15,800 nucleotides of DNA from an uncultured Asticcacaulis sp. (GCA_946480525.1 CAMLLA010000043.1:1-15800), one strand, 5' to 3'. Counted from the stretch's first letter, positions 1-7,023 are shown. Numbers and translations: made by a program. The notes: generated by a model not told the origin, from the sequence alone.

Positions 1-141
1 GGAGATAGAAACGAAGCTCGTGAAGTCGAGCGCTCCGCCGACCACTGTGACGATGGCGACCAAGGACAGGCCAAAGACCATGCTGGCATTGCCACCGGTT
101 GAACGGAGGAAATCGGACGGACGCGGACGCTTCGGTGTCAT
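1..141 (-). CDS. TadE/TadG-like Flp pilus assembly protein, N-terminal fragment (runs off window)
   Basis: The ATG at 141-139 opens a frame that runs to base 1 without a stop (47 codons seen). The product begins MTPKRPRPSDFLRSTGGNAS and continues with one hydrophobic segment (about residues 20-37) ending in VVGGALDF. A short basic N-terminus, then a GN-[x]-A-[x]-MVFGL helix ending in GGA-D, is the usual start of TadG/TadE-like Flp pilus proteins, which are held in the inner membrane by this helix. The family call rests on that N-terminal pattern only. The ribosome-binding site is weak (GAG 4 nt upstream). The gene lies 69 nt downstream of the histidine kinase stop on the same strand. The rest of the protein is outside the window, so its length and partner genes are unknown. 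Confidence 0.6.
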   Translation of the reverse strand, partial: MTPKRPRPSDFLRSTGGNASMVFGLSLVAIVTVVGGALDFTSFVSIS

Positions 142-152
142 GGTACTCACTC

Positions 153-187
153 AGGGTTACAGTCGTTCAAAACCCTAACAGCGACTG
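153..187. other. Two overlapping, mutually exclusive inverted repeats before the TadG-like gene
   Basis: AGGGTT (153-158) pairs perfectly with AACCCT (171-176), and CAGTCG (160-165, inside that loop) pairs perfectly with CGACTG (182-187). Only one can form at a time. Neither is followed by a T-run on either strand, so I do not call a terminator. They lie in the 69-nt gap between the kinase stop and the TadG-like start and could affect the TadG-like leader RNA. Confidence 0.35.
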
Positions 188-210
188 GCTAAGCCGATGT
201 AAACGCTGCG

Positions 211-2427
211 CTACGCGGCGACCCTGCTGTCGCTGAACTGCTCGATCAGGCGCAGGACGGCCGGCGACTGATAGGCCGCGCACAGGCCATCGAGACGCGC
301 CATGAACGCGGCGGAGTGGGGATGCTCAGCCACGATGACCGGGATGTCCTTGCGGATGGCGCGAAGATTGCCGGCGCGGGCCAGGGTCAGAAGGCGCGTC
401 ATGATTTCCGCAGGAGGAGCGGTCATGACGGGTTCGTCCACGGCTGTCCGGATATCTTCGGGCGCGAGCAGCTCCGCCATAACGGCGGCCAGCGCCGCCA
501 GGTCGACAGGCTTGGGCAACAGGCGGTTTGCACCGGCGTCGCGCGCCAGCGTTTCCTTGTCGGGCGACGGATTGGCCGACAGGGCGATAATCGGCACAGC
601 CGACAGCTCCGCGTCCTTGCGGATGGCGCGCATGGCCTCGAGCCCATCCATGACCGGCATGCGCAGGTCCATAAGGACGAGGTCCGGTCGGGCAAGACGC
701 GTCTGCTCGATGGTTTCGGCGCCATTTACCGCCTCGCGGACGCGGAACCCTTGGGCTTCCAGCGCCGAGCGGAGCAGGACGCGGTTGCTTTCGGTATCGT
801 CGGCGATGAGAATATCGTAACGCCCGCAGGCGTCGCCCAGGCTGTTCAGGACCGGCGCGTCACCAGTGTCGGGCGCGGACAGGGGCAGGGGCAGTTCGAC
901 GCTGAAGCGGCTGCCCTGGCCAAGTGTGCTTTCGACGGTGATCGCGCCGCCCATCATCTCGACGATCTGGTGCGTAATGCTGAGACCCAGGCCGGTGCCG
1001 CCACTGCGAGATACTGCATTGCCGGTCTGTTCGAACGGGCGGAATATGCGGCCGATGTCGGCTTCGGGGATGCCCTGGCCGGTGTCGATGACGTCGAAGC
1101 GCAGGCGGGCTTCGCCTTCCGCGACCGACACAACGGCGACCTCCAGCCGGACCTCGCCTTCACTGGTGAACTTGATGGCGTTGCCAAGCAGGTTGATCAA
1201 CACCTGGCGGAGGCGCTTCTGGTCGGCGACGACGGTTTGGGGCACGCCGTCGGCGATGCCGACCGTTACCTTCAGTCCCTTTTCCTCGCCGCGCAGACGG
1301 ACCATCTGGCCGACATTGCGCACGCAGGCGTGGATATCGAAGCCGGCCGGCAAAAGTTCCAGCTTGCCGGCCTCGACCTTGGTGATATCCAGGATATCGG
1401 TGATCATGGTCAGCAGGTGTTCGCCGCTGTGATGGATAGTGCGGACAGCCGACAGGTCCTGATCATCCAGGGGACGGGTCTTCAACAACTGCGCGTAGCC
1501 GATGATGGCGTTCAGCGGCGTTCGCAGTTCGTGGCTCATATTGGCGAGGAACTGCGACTTGGCCGCGGAGGCGCTTTCGGCAGCGGCATGGGCCTTGGCG
1601 AGAACGGCCTGTTCTTCGGCGAGACGTTGCTGGCGCGCCTCGTAGACACGGCGCATGCGGAAAAAACGGAAGACCAGGAAGCCGCCGGTCAGGACCAGCC
1701 ACACGCCTAGAATAACGAGATACCATTGGGCGGTGGTGAGAGACCTGCCTTCGAATTCCAGGCCCGCGACAGTGACGGTGAACGTGCCGAAGGTCGCCGC
1801 CGAGGCCGAGCTGAAGCCGACCGACATGACCTGGTCGAGCGGTGGTTTGACCTTGTCGGGCGTCAGGTTGTGGGCGGCCAGCCACCAGGCTTCGACCGTG
1901 AACTGGTCCATGGTCAGGACGATGTCGTTGTCGCCTTGCTTGACGGGGAATTCGGCGACCAGGGGGATGGTGTCGCCCGGCTTGGCGTCGGGGACAAGAT
2001 CCTTCGGGACCGCCGTCTGGATGGCGACGCGCATATGGTCGCCGACGCCCTGGTAATTCACGCGCAGCTTGACGTTCTGGAACTTCGAAAAGTCGGTGCC
2101 CGTGCCGGTATTGGTGACGTCGAGGTGCAGGCCGTACCCGCAATAGGCGTACTGCACGCCGGCCTTGAGGTCGCACGACCATTTCAGCGGGACGGCCTGG
2201 TCAAAGCTTGCCGTCGACTTCCCGCCTTCCTGGTAGTCGCCGTAGACGAAGGCATAGTACTGCGCGGCGCGGGCACGCAGGTCGAGTGTCCGGCTGGTAA
2301 AAGCTTCCTGGCCCAGCACGGCGGCGAAGGTCAGGGCGATCAGCATGAAGACCGTGGCTTCGAGCTTCAGGTTGCTGAAGCGGAACCACTGGCCCGACGG
2401 CGCGGATACGGATGAAGGCTTGGGCAC
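211..2427 (-). CDS. Membrane-bound hybrid sensor histidine kinase (sensor-HisKA-HATPase-REC)
   Basis: A 738-residue two-component hybrid kinase. Two transmembrane helices (about residues 24-40 and 234-254) flank an extracytoplasmic domain of about 190 residues rich in beta strands, with two cysteines (C85, C96) that could form a disulfide. A charged, Ala-rich coiled coil (258-290) leads to HisKA with phospho-acceptor H299 in FLANMSHELRTPLN. The ATPase domain shows the N box (N412, N416), G1 DTGQGIP (448-454) and G2 GGTGLGLS (476-483). The receiver (about 537-655) keeps acidic D543/D544, phospho-acceptor D587, S617 and K639. A helical tail follows (about 670-732) of a kind found after REC in many hybrid kinases; it has no Hpt histidine motif. 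The start is GTG with a weak ribosome-binding site; the next in-frame Met lies inside the first membrane helix. The ligand is unknown. The kinase sits 107 nt downstream of the DMT exporter on the same strand. Confidence 0.93.
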   Translation of the reverse strand: MPKPSSVSAPSGQWFRFSNLKLEATVFMLIALTFAAVLGQEAFTSRTLDLRARAAQYYAFVYGDYQEGGKSTASFDQAVPLKWSCDLKAGVQYAYCGYGLHLDVTNTGTGTDFSKFQNVKLRVNYQGVGDHMRVAIQTAVPKDLVPDAKPGDTIPLVAEFPVKQGDNDIVLTMDQFTVEAWWLAAHNLTPDKVKPPLDQVMSVGFSSASAATFGTFTVTVAGLEFEGRSLTTAQWYLVILGVWLVLTGGFLVFRFFRMRRVYEARQQRLAEEQAVLAKAHAAAESASAAKSQFLANMSHELRTPLNAIIGYAQLLKTRPLDDQDLSAVRTIHHSGEHLLTMITDILDITKVEAGKLELLPAGFDIHACVRNVGQMVRLRGEEKGLKVTVGIADGVPQTVVADQKRLRQVLINLLGNAIKFTSEGEVRLEVAVVSVAEGEARLRFDVIDTGQGIPEADIGRIFRPFEQTGNAVSRSGGTGLGLSITHQIVEMMGGAITVESTLGQGSRFSVELPLPLSAPDTGDAPVLNSLGDACGRYDILIADDTESNRVLLRSALEAQGFRVREAVNGAETIEQTRLARPDLVLMDLRMPVMDGLEAMRAIRKDAELSAVPIIALSANPSPDKETLARDAGANRLLPKPVDLAALAAVMAELLAPEDIRTAVDEPVMTAPPAEIMTRLLTLARAGNLRAIRKDIPVIVAEHPHSAAFMARLDGLCAAYQSPAVLRLIEQFSDSRVAA

Positions 2428-2534
2428 GGCTTTTTACTCGACTGCGGCAAATTTCTTTTGCCTCCACGGGCGTGGAAGTTGCCGCGACCATAGCCGGCAA
2501 AGTTTAGTAAGACGTTGAGAGACTTGAAAATCCG

Positions 2535-3467
2535 TCAGTCGGCGGTATGTCGCGGCACCTTTTCCGCGCCGTGCAACGATATGGCGGCGGCTGTCAGCAT
2601 GACTGCCATCCCCGCCCAGCTCACCCATTCGATCCGCTCACCCAGGGCCACGGCGCCCGCGACTACGGCTATGGCAGGTGAGACAAAGGCGAAGTTTCCG
2701 GACTTCGACGCGCCCAGGTCGCGCAGCAGCTGCATATAAAGCGCAAAAGCGATGAGCGACCCGAACAGCATCAGGTAAAGCCAGCCGAGCCAGGCGTTCA
2801 GTCCCCATCGCAGGCCGAGCGCGGCAACCGCCCCTGGCTCGAAGGCCAGCGAGACCCCAAGCAGGACCGCGCCGCCGATGAGCGTCGTCAATCCCGACAG
2901 CAGCGTGCTCGAATAGCTGCGCAGCAACGGCTTGGCGACGACCGAGCCGAACGCGTAGGTAAAGGCCGCCGATGCGGTAACAAGCCCGCCGATAATACGC
3001 ATCCTGCTGTCCCCCGCCGATGACATCCGGCTGAGATCGGGGAGGAACATGATAACGACGCCGGCCACGCCTAAAATCAGCGCGAAGATCTTACGCGGGG
3101 TGGCCTTCTCCTGGCCCATGGCGACGGCGCAGACGAGCAGGGCCACTGGCGTCAGCGACATGTCTATGACCGCCGCCAGGCCGGACTCGATGAACTGCAT
3201 GGCCCAGAACAGAGGGCCGTAGCATAGGACGATCATGAACAGGCTGGCGATCAGAAGACGGCCGATATCGGCGCGCCGCACCAGTGGCTCCCCGTTTTTC
3301 GGCCGGCCGAAAGCTGTCATGATCAGGCCCGCGGCGACGAAACGCGACCCGGCCATGAAAAGCGGTGGCATGGTCTCGAGCGCCACCTTGGTGGCCAGCC
3401 AGGTCGTGCCCCAGATGAAGCACAGGACGCAAAAGGCCGTCATCGGGCGGTTGTCGAACAATTTCAT
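2535..3467 (-). CDS. EamA/DMT-family transporter (RhaT/YdcZ-like exporter)
   Basis: A 310-residue inner-membrane protein with about ten hydrophobic helices arranged as two tandem EamA halves (about residues 8-140 and 160-295). The first helix has the usual FIWGTTWLATKVALE pattern of the family, and the second half ends with the GE-(R)-IEWVSWAGMAVM pattern typical of EamA repeat 2. Such proteins export or import amino acids, sugars or other small metabolites; the substrate cannot be told from sequence. An upstream in-frame ATG at 3491 would add eight residues, but the ATG at 3467 has GAGG 5 nt upstream while 3491 has no recognisable site, so I start at 3467. The coding sequence contains a 16-bp perfect palindrome at 3297-3312, in the loop after helix 2. 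Confidence 0.9.
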   Translation of the reverse strand: MKLFDNRPMTAFCVLCFIWGTTWLATKVALETMPPLFMAGSRFVAAGLIMTAFGRPKNGEPLVRRADIGRLLIASLFMIVLCYGPLFWAMQFIESGLAAVIDMSLTPVALLVCAVAMGQEKATPRKIFALILGVAGVVIMFLPDLSRMSSAGDSRMRIIGGLVTASAAFTYAFGSVVAKPLLRSYSSTLLSGLTTLIGGAVLLGVSLAFEPGAVAALGLRWGLNAWLGWLYLMLFGSLIAFALYMQLLRDLGASKSGNFAFVSPAIAVVAGAVALGERIEWVSWAGMAVMLTAAAISLHGAEKVPRHTAD

Positions 3468-3640
3468 GAAGGCCTCGCTGCCACCGGTCATGCCGGATTA
3501 TCGGATCGATTAAAAGCCGTGTGCCGTCGAGGCGATCAAATTGGCGGGATGTCTACGCTGGCTGCCGCTCCGTTTGGCCGAATAGCCACCGGCACTACGA
3601 AACGCATACTCCCGTTCGCGCGGTTCGTGCTGCTTTTCCT

Positions 3641-3697
3641 GTCGCTGCCGGCTCAATCGCAAGAGAAGCGATACAGTCTCAGCGACCTATTTTTTCT
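3641..3697 (+). terminator. Bipartite hairpin followed by T-run, plus-strand terminator-like
   Basis: GTCGCTG (3641-3647) pairs perfectly with CAGCGAC (3680-3686), with an inner stem ATCGC (3656-3660)/GCGAT (3668-3672) around a 7-nt loop. A T-rich tract with six consecutive T follows on the plus strand (3690-3695). This resembles a rho-independent terminator, but no convincing plus-strand gene lies upstream in the 195-bp gap 3492-3686. The T-run also encodes the KKK tail of the minus-strand small protein. It may end a small RNA or antisense transcript, or be chance. Confidence 0.35.
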
Positions 3698-3833
3698 TGT
3701 TCATTGAAATATGCGCCAACATGAGTGCGCCACACAGCATGGCGGCGGGCACTTTCAGATCATTCGGAAGCGCCAGAAAGAGCAGCAGTGCCACGACATT
3801 CCAGATGATGACGGTGCGGCCAATCCGTGGCAT
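3687..3833 (-). CDS. Small two-helix membrane protein, hypothetical
   Basis: A 48-residue protein starting MPRIGRTVIIW. It has two hydrophobic segments (about residues 6-24 and 32-45), a short PNDLK turn between them and a lysine-rich end (NKKK), so it should sit in the inner membrane as a hairpin. I chose the ATG at 3833 because AAGGA lies 9 nt upstream; two ATGs at 3842 and 3839 are too close to that site, and the open frame further upstream (to 3941) is hydrophilic and overlaps the asd promoter. I do not recognise a named family. It is divergent from the asd leader, so the roughly 120-bp region between them should hold promoters for both directions. Confidence 0.6.
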   Translation of the reverse strand: MPRIGRTVIIWNVVALLLFLALPNDLKVPAAMLCGALMLAHISMNKKK

Positions 3834-3918
3834 GGGCATCATTCCTTTGACGGGTGTCCTGACGGACAGCCGTTCAGGCGTGCGAAGATATCCCGAGTGT
3901 CCCTGTCCGTCCAGTTGC

Positions 3919-3948
3919 TTGACACCTGCCCCTTCCTTCACGTAAAGG
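3919..3948 (+). promoter_or_regulatory. Putative sigma-70-type promoter for the asd leader
   Basis: A perfect TTGACA lies at 3919-3924. The only -10-like hexamer at normal spacing is TAAAGG (3943-3948, 18-bp spacer), which is weak (3 of 6) and overlaps the leader-peptide ribosome-binding site. If it is the true -10, transcription would begin about 3955, making the leader peptide nearly leaderless. TATCAT at 3952-3957 is a better -10 match but sits 27 bp away. The start site is therefore uncertain; the -35 is the solid part. Confidence 0.45.
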
Positions 3949-3955
3949 CGCTATC

Positions 3956-4030
3956 ATGACCTTTGTCACGCGCACAACAACAACGATGAAAACCAAGGCC
4001 CAGGGGCCGGGGATAATCGCGCGCGCGTAA
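3956..4030 (+). CDS. asd leader peptide (attenuator peptide, Thr/Met/Lys/Ile-rich)
   Basis: A 24-codon frame from ATG 3956 to TAA 4028-4030. The ribosome-binding site AAAGG (3944-3948) lies 7 nt upstream. The peptide begins MTFVTR, continues TTTTMKTK (residues 7-14) and contains II at 20-21. Seven of 24 residues are Thr, with an internal Met, two Lys and two Ile. These are the four protein amino acids made from aspartate semialdehyde, the product of the gene 83 nt downstream. An intrinsic terminator (4062-4089) lies between the two. By analogy with the Thr/Ile-rich thrL peptide of Escherichia coli, ribosome stalling at the Thr-Thr-Thr-Thr-Met-Lys-Thr-Lys run when these charged tRNAs are scarce would favour read-through into asd. 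The reading frame and terminator are seen directly; the regulation is inferred. Confidence 0.75.
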   Translation: MTFVTRTTTTMKTKAQGPGIIARA

Positions 4031-4089
4031 ACGACATCACGCACAAAGCCATCTCCGTCACGCCCCGTCCATCCGGCCGGGGCTTTTTT
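3968..4089 (+). promoter_or_regulatory. Transcription attenuator of asd with competing RNA pairings
   Basis: Hand-found pairings fit a classical attenuator. ACGCGC (3968-3973), just before the Thr codons, pairs with GCGCGT (4023-4028) at the leader stop. GGCC (3997-4000) can pair with GGCC (4005-4008). The G-rich block 4005-4012 can instead attack the terminator: CGGGG (4008-4012) with CCCCG (4063-4067), or GGCCGG (4005-4010) with CCGGCC (4073-4078). GCGT (4025-4028) can also pair with ACGC (4060-4063). A ribosome held at codons 7-14 would block the early pairings and free the G-rich block. Energies were not computed and the exact antiterminator is uncertain. Confidence 0.55.
4062..4089 (+). 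terminator. Intrinsic terminator in the asd leader
   Basis: GCCCCG (4062-4067) and CGGGGC (4078-4083) form a perfect 6-bp GC stem with a 10-nt loop, followed directly by six T (4084-4089). The upstream annotated gene runs on the other strand, so this terminator has no plus-strand gene to end except the leader peptide. It stops before the asd ribosome-binding site at 4098-4103. Confidence 0.8.
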
Positions 4090-4112
4090 ATTGCCTGAAA
4101 GGACCCTTCACC

Positions 4113-5117
4113 ATGCACAACAAGACCGTCGCCATCGTCGGCGCCACCGGCGCCGTCGGCCGTGAATTCATCGGCTGTATCGAGCGCCGCGGCATTCCGC
4201 TTGAACGCCTCAAGCTTTTGGCCTCGTCGCGATCGGCCGGCCAGAAGGTCGCGTTTCGTGGCCAGGAACTGACGGTCGAGGAAACGACCGATGCGGCGTT
4301 CGAAGGCGTCGACATCGCGCTCTTTTCGGCGGGCAGTGGTATCTCCAGGCAATATGCCCCCATAGCCGTCAAGGCCGGGGCGGTGGTGGTCGACAACTCG
4401 TCCGCCTTCCGCGCCGATCCGGAAATCCCTCTGGTCATCCCGGAAATCAATGCGGCCGAGATCAGGAAACACAAGGGCATCATCGCCAATCCGAACTGTT
4501 CGGCCATCACGACCCTGGTGCCCTTGTTCCCAATCCACTCCGTCAATCCGGTCAGGCGCCTGATCATTTCGACCTATCAGGCGGCATCGGGCGGGGGCGC
4601 CGCCCTGATGCAGGAGCTTGAGGAGTCTACGCGTGCATATCTCGACGGCCGCGACTTTGCCCCCAACGTCATCAAGTACCCCTATGCCTTCAATCTCTTT
4701 AGCCACAATACGCCGATCGACATGGAGACTGGCTATAACGACGAAGAAACCAAGGTCATCAAGGAAACGAAGAAGATCCTCAACGACGCCGATATCCGCG
4801 TCAACGCCACCTGCATCCGCGTGCCGGTGCTGCGGGCGCACTCGATCTCGATCACCTTCGAATGCGAACAGCCGATTTCGCCGGAAGAGGTGCGTAACCT
4901 GTTATCGAAGGCGCCGGGTGTCAGACTGGTCGATGACTGGGGCAATAATTACTTCCCGATGCCGAAGGACGCCTCAGGCCAGGACGACATACTGGCCGGC
5001 CGCATTCGCCGCGACCTGTCGGACCCGTCCGGCCGTTCGATCTCGATGTTCGTCGCGGGCGACCAACTGCTGAAAGGCGCGGCGCTCAACGCCGTCCAGA
5101 TCGCCGAACGGCTGTAA
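4113..5117 (+). CDS. asd: Aspartate-semialdehyde dehydrogenase
   Basis: A 334-residue cytosolic enzyme that reduces beta-aspartyl phosphate with NADPH to aspartate semialdehyde, the branch-point precursor of lysine and diaminopimelate, methionine, threonine and isoleucine. The N-terminal dinucleotide fold shows GATGAVG (10-16). The active-site cysteine is C129 in ANPNCSAIT. Q156 lies in STYQAASGGG and the acid/base histidine is H243 in RVPVLRAHS. The family's C-terminal helix GDQLLKGAALNAVQIAE (316-332) is intact. Length and motifs match the shorter bacterial type. AAAGGA (4098-4103) sits 9 nt before the ATG. Expression is probably controlled by the leader-peptide attenuator at 3956-4089. A STAS-like gene follows 72 nt downstream on the same strand with no visible terminator between. 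Confidence 0.97.
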   Translation: MHNKTVAIVGATGAVGREFIGCIERRGIPLERLKLLASSRSAGQKVAFRGQELTVEETTDAAFEGVDIALFSAGSGISRQYAPIAVKAGAVVVDNSSAFRADPEIPLVIPEINAAEIRKHKGIIANPNCSAITTLVPLFPIHSVNPVRRLIISTYQAASGGGAALMQELEESTRAYLDGRDFAPNVIKYPYAFNLFSHNTPIDMETGYNDEETKVIKETKKILNDADIRVNATCIRVPVLRAHSISITFECEQPISPEEVRNLLSKAPGVRLVDDWGNNYFPMPKDASGQDDILAGRIRRDLSDPSGRSISMFVAGDQLLKGAALNAVQIAERL

Positions 5118-5189
5118 TGCCCGACCTTCCCTGCCCGTTATCTGTTTCGTAAAGGAAACATGGTTATATGGCCGGCAGGGGAGTACCTT

Positions 5190-5654
5190 ATGCGCGTCGA
5201 GTTCAATGCCCGGCTGACCTTCATGGCCAATCCCGAACGCCGGTTGATCATCGTGCGTCCGATCGGGGACCTGTCGGCGCGCGCCTTCGTCGATGAACTG
5301 TTCGCCCACTACGCCAATGTCGCCGAGCCGTGGACGTACAACCGGCTGACCGACTTCCGGCGCTTCTCGGGATTTTTGAGTGAACTGCACCTGGCCGAGA
5401 TCGCCGAACGGTGGCGCGCGCTGGCGGAGGGGCGTACCTATCATTCCCATGTCGCCGTCGTGTCCTTCGACGCGCTGGACCGGCTGAGGGTTCCAGCCGT
5501 CTCGCCCATGTTCCCCAACGAGACCATTTGCCTGTTCTCGGATTACCATGAGGCCATGGGCTGGCTGACGGCCGTCGACCGGGCCCGCTACCTGGCGGAC
5601 CTGGGACCGGTGCTGGCCGCCCGCCAGTCGGACGACAGCCTGCAGATCGATTAG
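5190..5654 (+). CDS. STAS/SpoIIAA-like domain protein, paralogue A
   Basis: A 154-residue soluble protein with no signal peptide or membrane helix. Its paralogue at 9225-9689 has exactly the same length, aligns without gaps and shares roughly 55% of residues by eye. Shared landmarks include RLTF-x-ANP, IRPIGD-like strand, PW-x-Y-x-RLTD-x-RRF, VSFDA and FSDYHEA-x-GWLTA. The order (an Ile/Val-rich strand, GD turn, amphipathic helix, then an RLTD-RF strand) recalls SpoIIAA-like/STAS folds, but this is a tentative fold guess and I know no function. An ATG at 5160 is also in frame. I start at 5190 because AGGGGAG (5177-5183) is 6 nt upstream and because this start matches the paralogue residue for residue. 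It follows asd by 72 nt, and its stop overlaps the stop of the converging propeller gene by 4 nt. Confidence 0.8.
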   Translation: MRVEFNARLTFMANPERRLIIVRPIGDLSARAFVDELFAHYANVAEPWTYNRLTDFRRFSGFLSELHLAEIAERWRALAEGRTYHSHVAVVSFDALDRLRVPAVSPMFPNETICLFSDYHEAMGWLTAVDRARYLADLGPVLAARQSDDSLQID

Positions 5655-6949
5655 GGTTCAAAAATCAGCACGCGTCCGATCGCCGTCACCGCGATCAGTT
5701 GGTTGTCCACCCAGACCGGTGATGCCGTAAACGCGCCCAATGCCTTGACCTCTTCGACACCCGCCTGAAGCTGGCGTCCGGGACCGAACAGCCGGTCGCC
5801 GCGCAACTTGCCAGTCTCATCGAGGATGTCGTCCTGGTCCTTCAGGCTTTCTGGCGTCCGCCAGGTCCAGGTCCTGGCGCCGGTTGTCCGGTCGAAGGCA
5901 TAAAGCACGCCGCTCATGGTCGCCGTGAATACGGTATTGCCCGCTATAACCGGGGACGCATAGGTCCAGACGCGGGTATCGGCGCGGAAGACTTCCTTGC
6001 CCGTCCGTCTGTCGAGCGCGACGAACAGGCCGGTGTCGGACGTGCCGAAATAGATCCGCTCCCCGTCGATGGCGGCCGTTGCCAGCACCCAGCTTCCGGC
6101 GGCGTCGTACGTCCATCGCGTGGCGCCGGTTTCCAGATCGAGCGCGTGGACGAAGCCATCGCGCGCCCCGGCATAGACGGTGCTGCCTTCGACGGAGGGA
6201 GCGGCGGTGATCCCCACCATGACGCTGTGCTTGGGGTCGGCACCGCCCTGGAATGCCCAGATCTTTTCGCCGGTCGCCGCATCGAGCGCCAGAAGCCGCG
6301 TCCCCCACGTGCCGATCAGAATCTTGCCCTTGCCCCAGGCAGGTGGTGAATGAACCGGAGCACCGGCCATATGGGACCAGCGCATTTTTCCTGTCACGGC
6401 GTCCAGTGCGTAGACCTGGCCGTCGCTGCTGCCGAAATAGACCGAGCCGGCGTGGACCAGGGGGGAGGACTGATAAAGGTCCCACGGATCGGGCACCGGA
6501 CCTGCTGCCGGGTCCAGGCCATAGCCGCCGACCGCGGCAAAACGGGCCTCTCCGCCCGTACGAAACCGCCAGAGCGGCTGCCCCTCCAGCGACAGGGTAT
6601 GGAGAAATCCGTCACGGCTGAGGAAATGGATACGCCCGTCCGCCACGGCGGGCGTCGCGGCGATGACGCCTTCCGTATGATAGAGCCACAGCCGCCTGCG
6701 CGTCTTCAGGTCAAAGGCGTGCAGGTTGCCGTCCTCCGCCGCGACATAGAGCCTGCCGCCCGACACGACCGGTGACGCGCTGACAGGCGCATGCAGGTCC
6801 AGTGTCCAGGTCAGGTGCAGGTCACGGACAGACGCGGCCGTTTCCACCCGGCCCGTGCGTCCCGTGTCGCGCATGAAGGCCGGCCAGTCCTCGGCCTGCG
6901 CGACGGCGGCCAGACAGGCCAGAACAATTACAGGGATCAGGGTTTTCAT
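5651..6949 (-). CDS. Exported PQQ-repeat beta-propeller protein (BamB-like fold)
   Basis: A 432-residue protein with a Sec signal peptide MKTLIPVIVL-ACLAAVAQA and likely cleavage after AQA (19). The mature part is a run of at least seven propeller repeats of the form G-x-[VI]-Y-[VFA]-G-x-x-DG-x-[LV]-xALD-x-x-TG-x-x-x-W (about 67-89, 106-128, 169-191, 209-231, 257-279, 298-321, 338-361), closed by a strand near 415-430. It is much shorter than quinoprotein alcohol dehydrogenases and I see no haem c CxxCH, so it is probably a PQQ-like structural or binding propeller in the periplasm, not a clear dehydrogenase. The frame could open at a GTG at 6964, but the ATG at 6949 has GGAGGT 7 nt upstream and begins the signal peptide. 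It lies 74 nt after the membrane regulator on the same strand and may share its transcript. Confidence 0.85.
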   Translation of the reverse strand: MKTLIPVIVLACLAAVAQAEDWPAFMRDTGRTGRVETAASVRDLHLTWTLDLHAPVSASPVVSGGRLYVAAEDGNLHAFDLKTRRRLWLYHTEGVIAATPAVADGRIHFLSRDGFLHTLSLEGQPLWRFRTGGEARFAAVGGYGLDPAAGPVPDPWDLYQSSPLVHAGSVYFGSSDGQVYALDAVTGKMRWSHMAGAPVHSPPAWGKGKILIGTWGTRLLALDAATGEKIWAFQGGADPKHSVMVGITAAPSVEGSTVYAGARDGFVHALDLETGATRWTYDAAGSWVLATAAIDGERIYFGTSDTGLFVALDRRTGKEVFRADTRVWTYASPVIAGNTVFTATMSGVLYAFDRTTGARTWTWRTPESLKDQDDILDETGKLRGDRLFGPGRQLQAGVEEVKALGAFTASPVWVDNQLIAVTAIGRVLIFEP

Positions 6950-7023
6950 CGGCTTCACCTCCACGTGGTGATGAGCCTGCGGGCGGCCGTTCGAAAGCGC
7001 CAGTAAAGGAGGCTGAAGAAAGC

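Noticed and set aside
656..720. Hpt domain at the kinase C-terminus
   Set aside because: The tail has no Hpt-type histidine motif; it matches the short helical segment often seen after receiver domains.
316..1710. Long plus-strand open frame opposite the histidine kinase
   Set aside because: It is antisense to a kinase with every motif intact; long shadow frames are expected in GC-rich DNA.
2470..2482. Inverted repeat CCACG/CGTGG between the DMT gene and the kinase
   Set aside because: The loop would be only 2 nt and no T-run follows; not a credible terminator.
3297..3312. 16-bp perfect palindrome TTTCGGCCGGCCGAAA
   Set aside because: It lies inside the DMT transporter coding sequence and encodes the FGRPK loop. 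No T-run or regulatory context.
3519..3707. Plus-strand 62-codon frame with a hydrophobic stretch
   Set aside because: No ribosome-binding site, it runs through the hairpin and T-run, and it overlaps the end of the better-supported minus-strand small protein.
3953..4112. Lysine riboswitch in the asd leader
   Set aside because: The leader is short and lacks the large multi-helix core of lysine riboswitches. A translated Thr/Met/Lys peptide plus terminator explains the region better.
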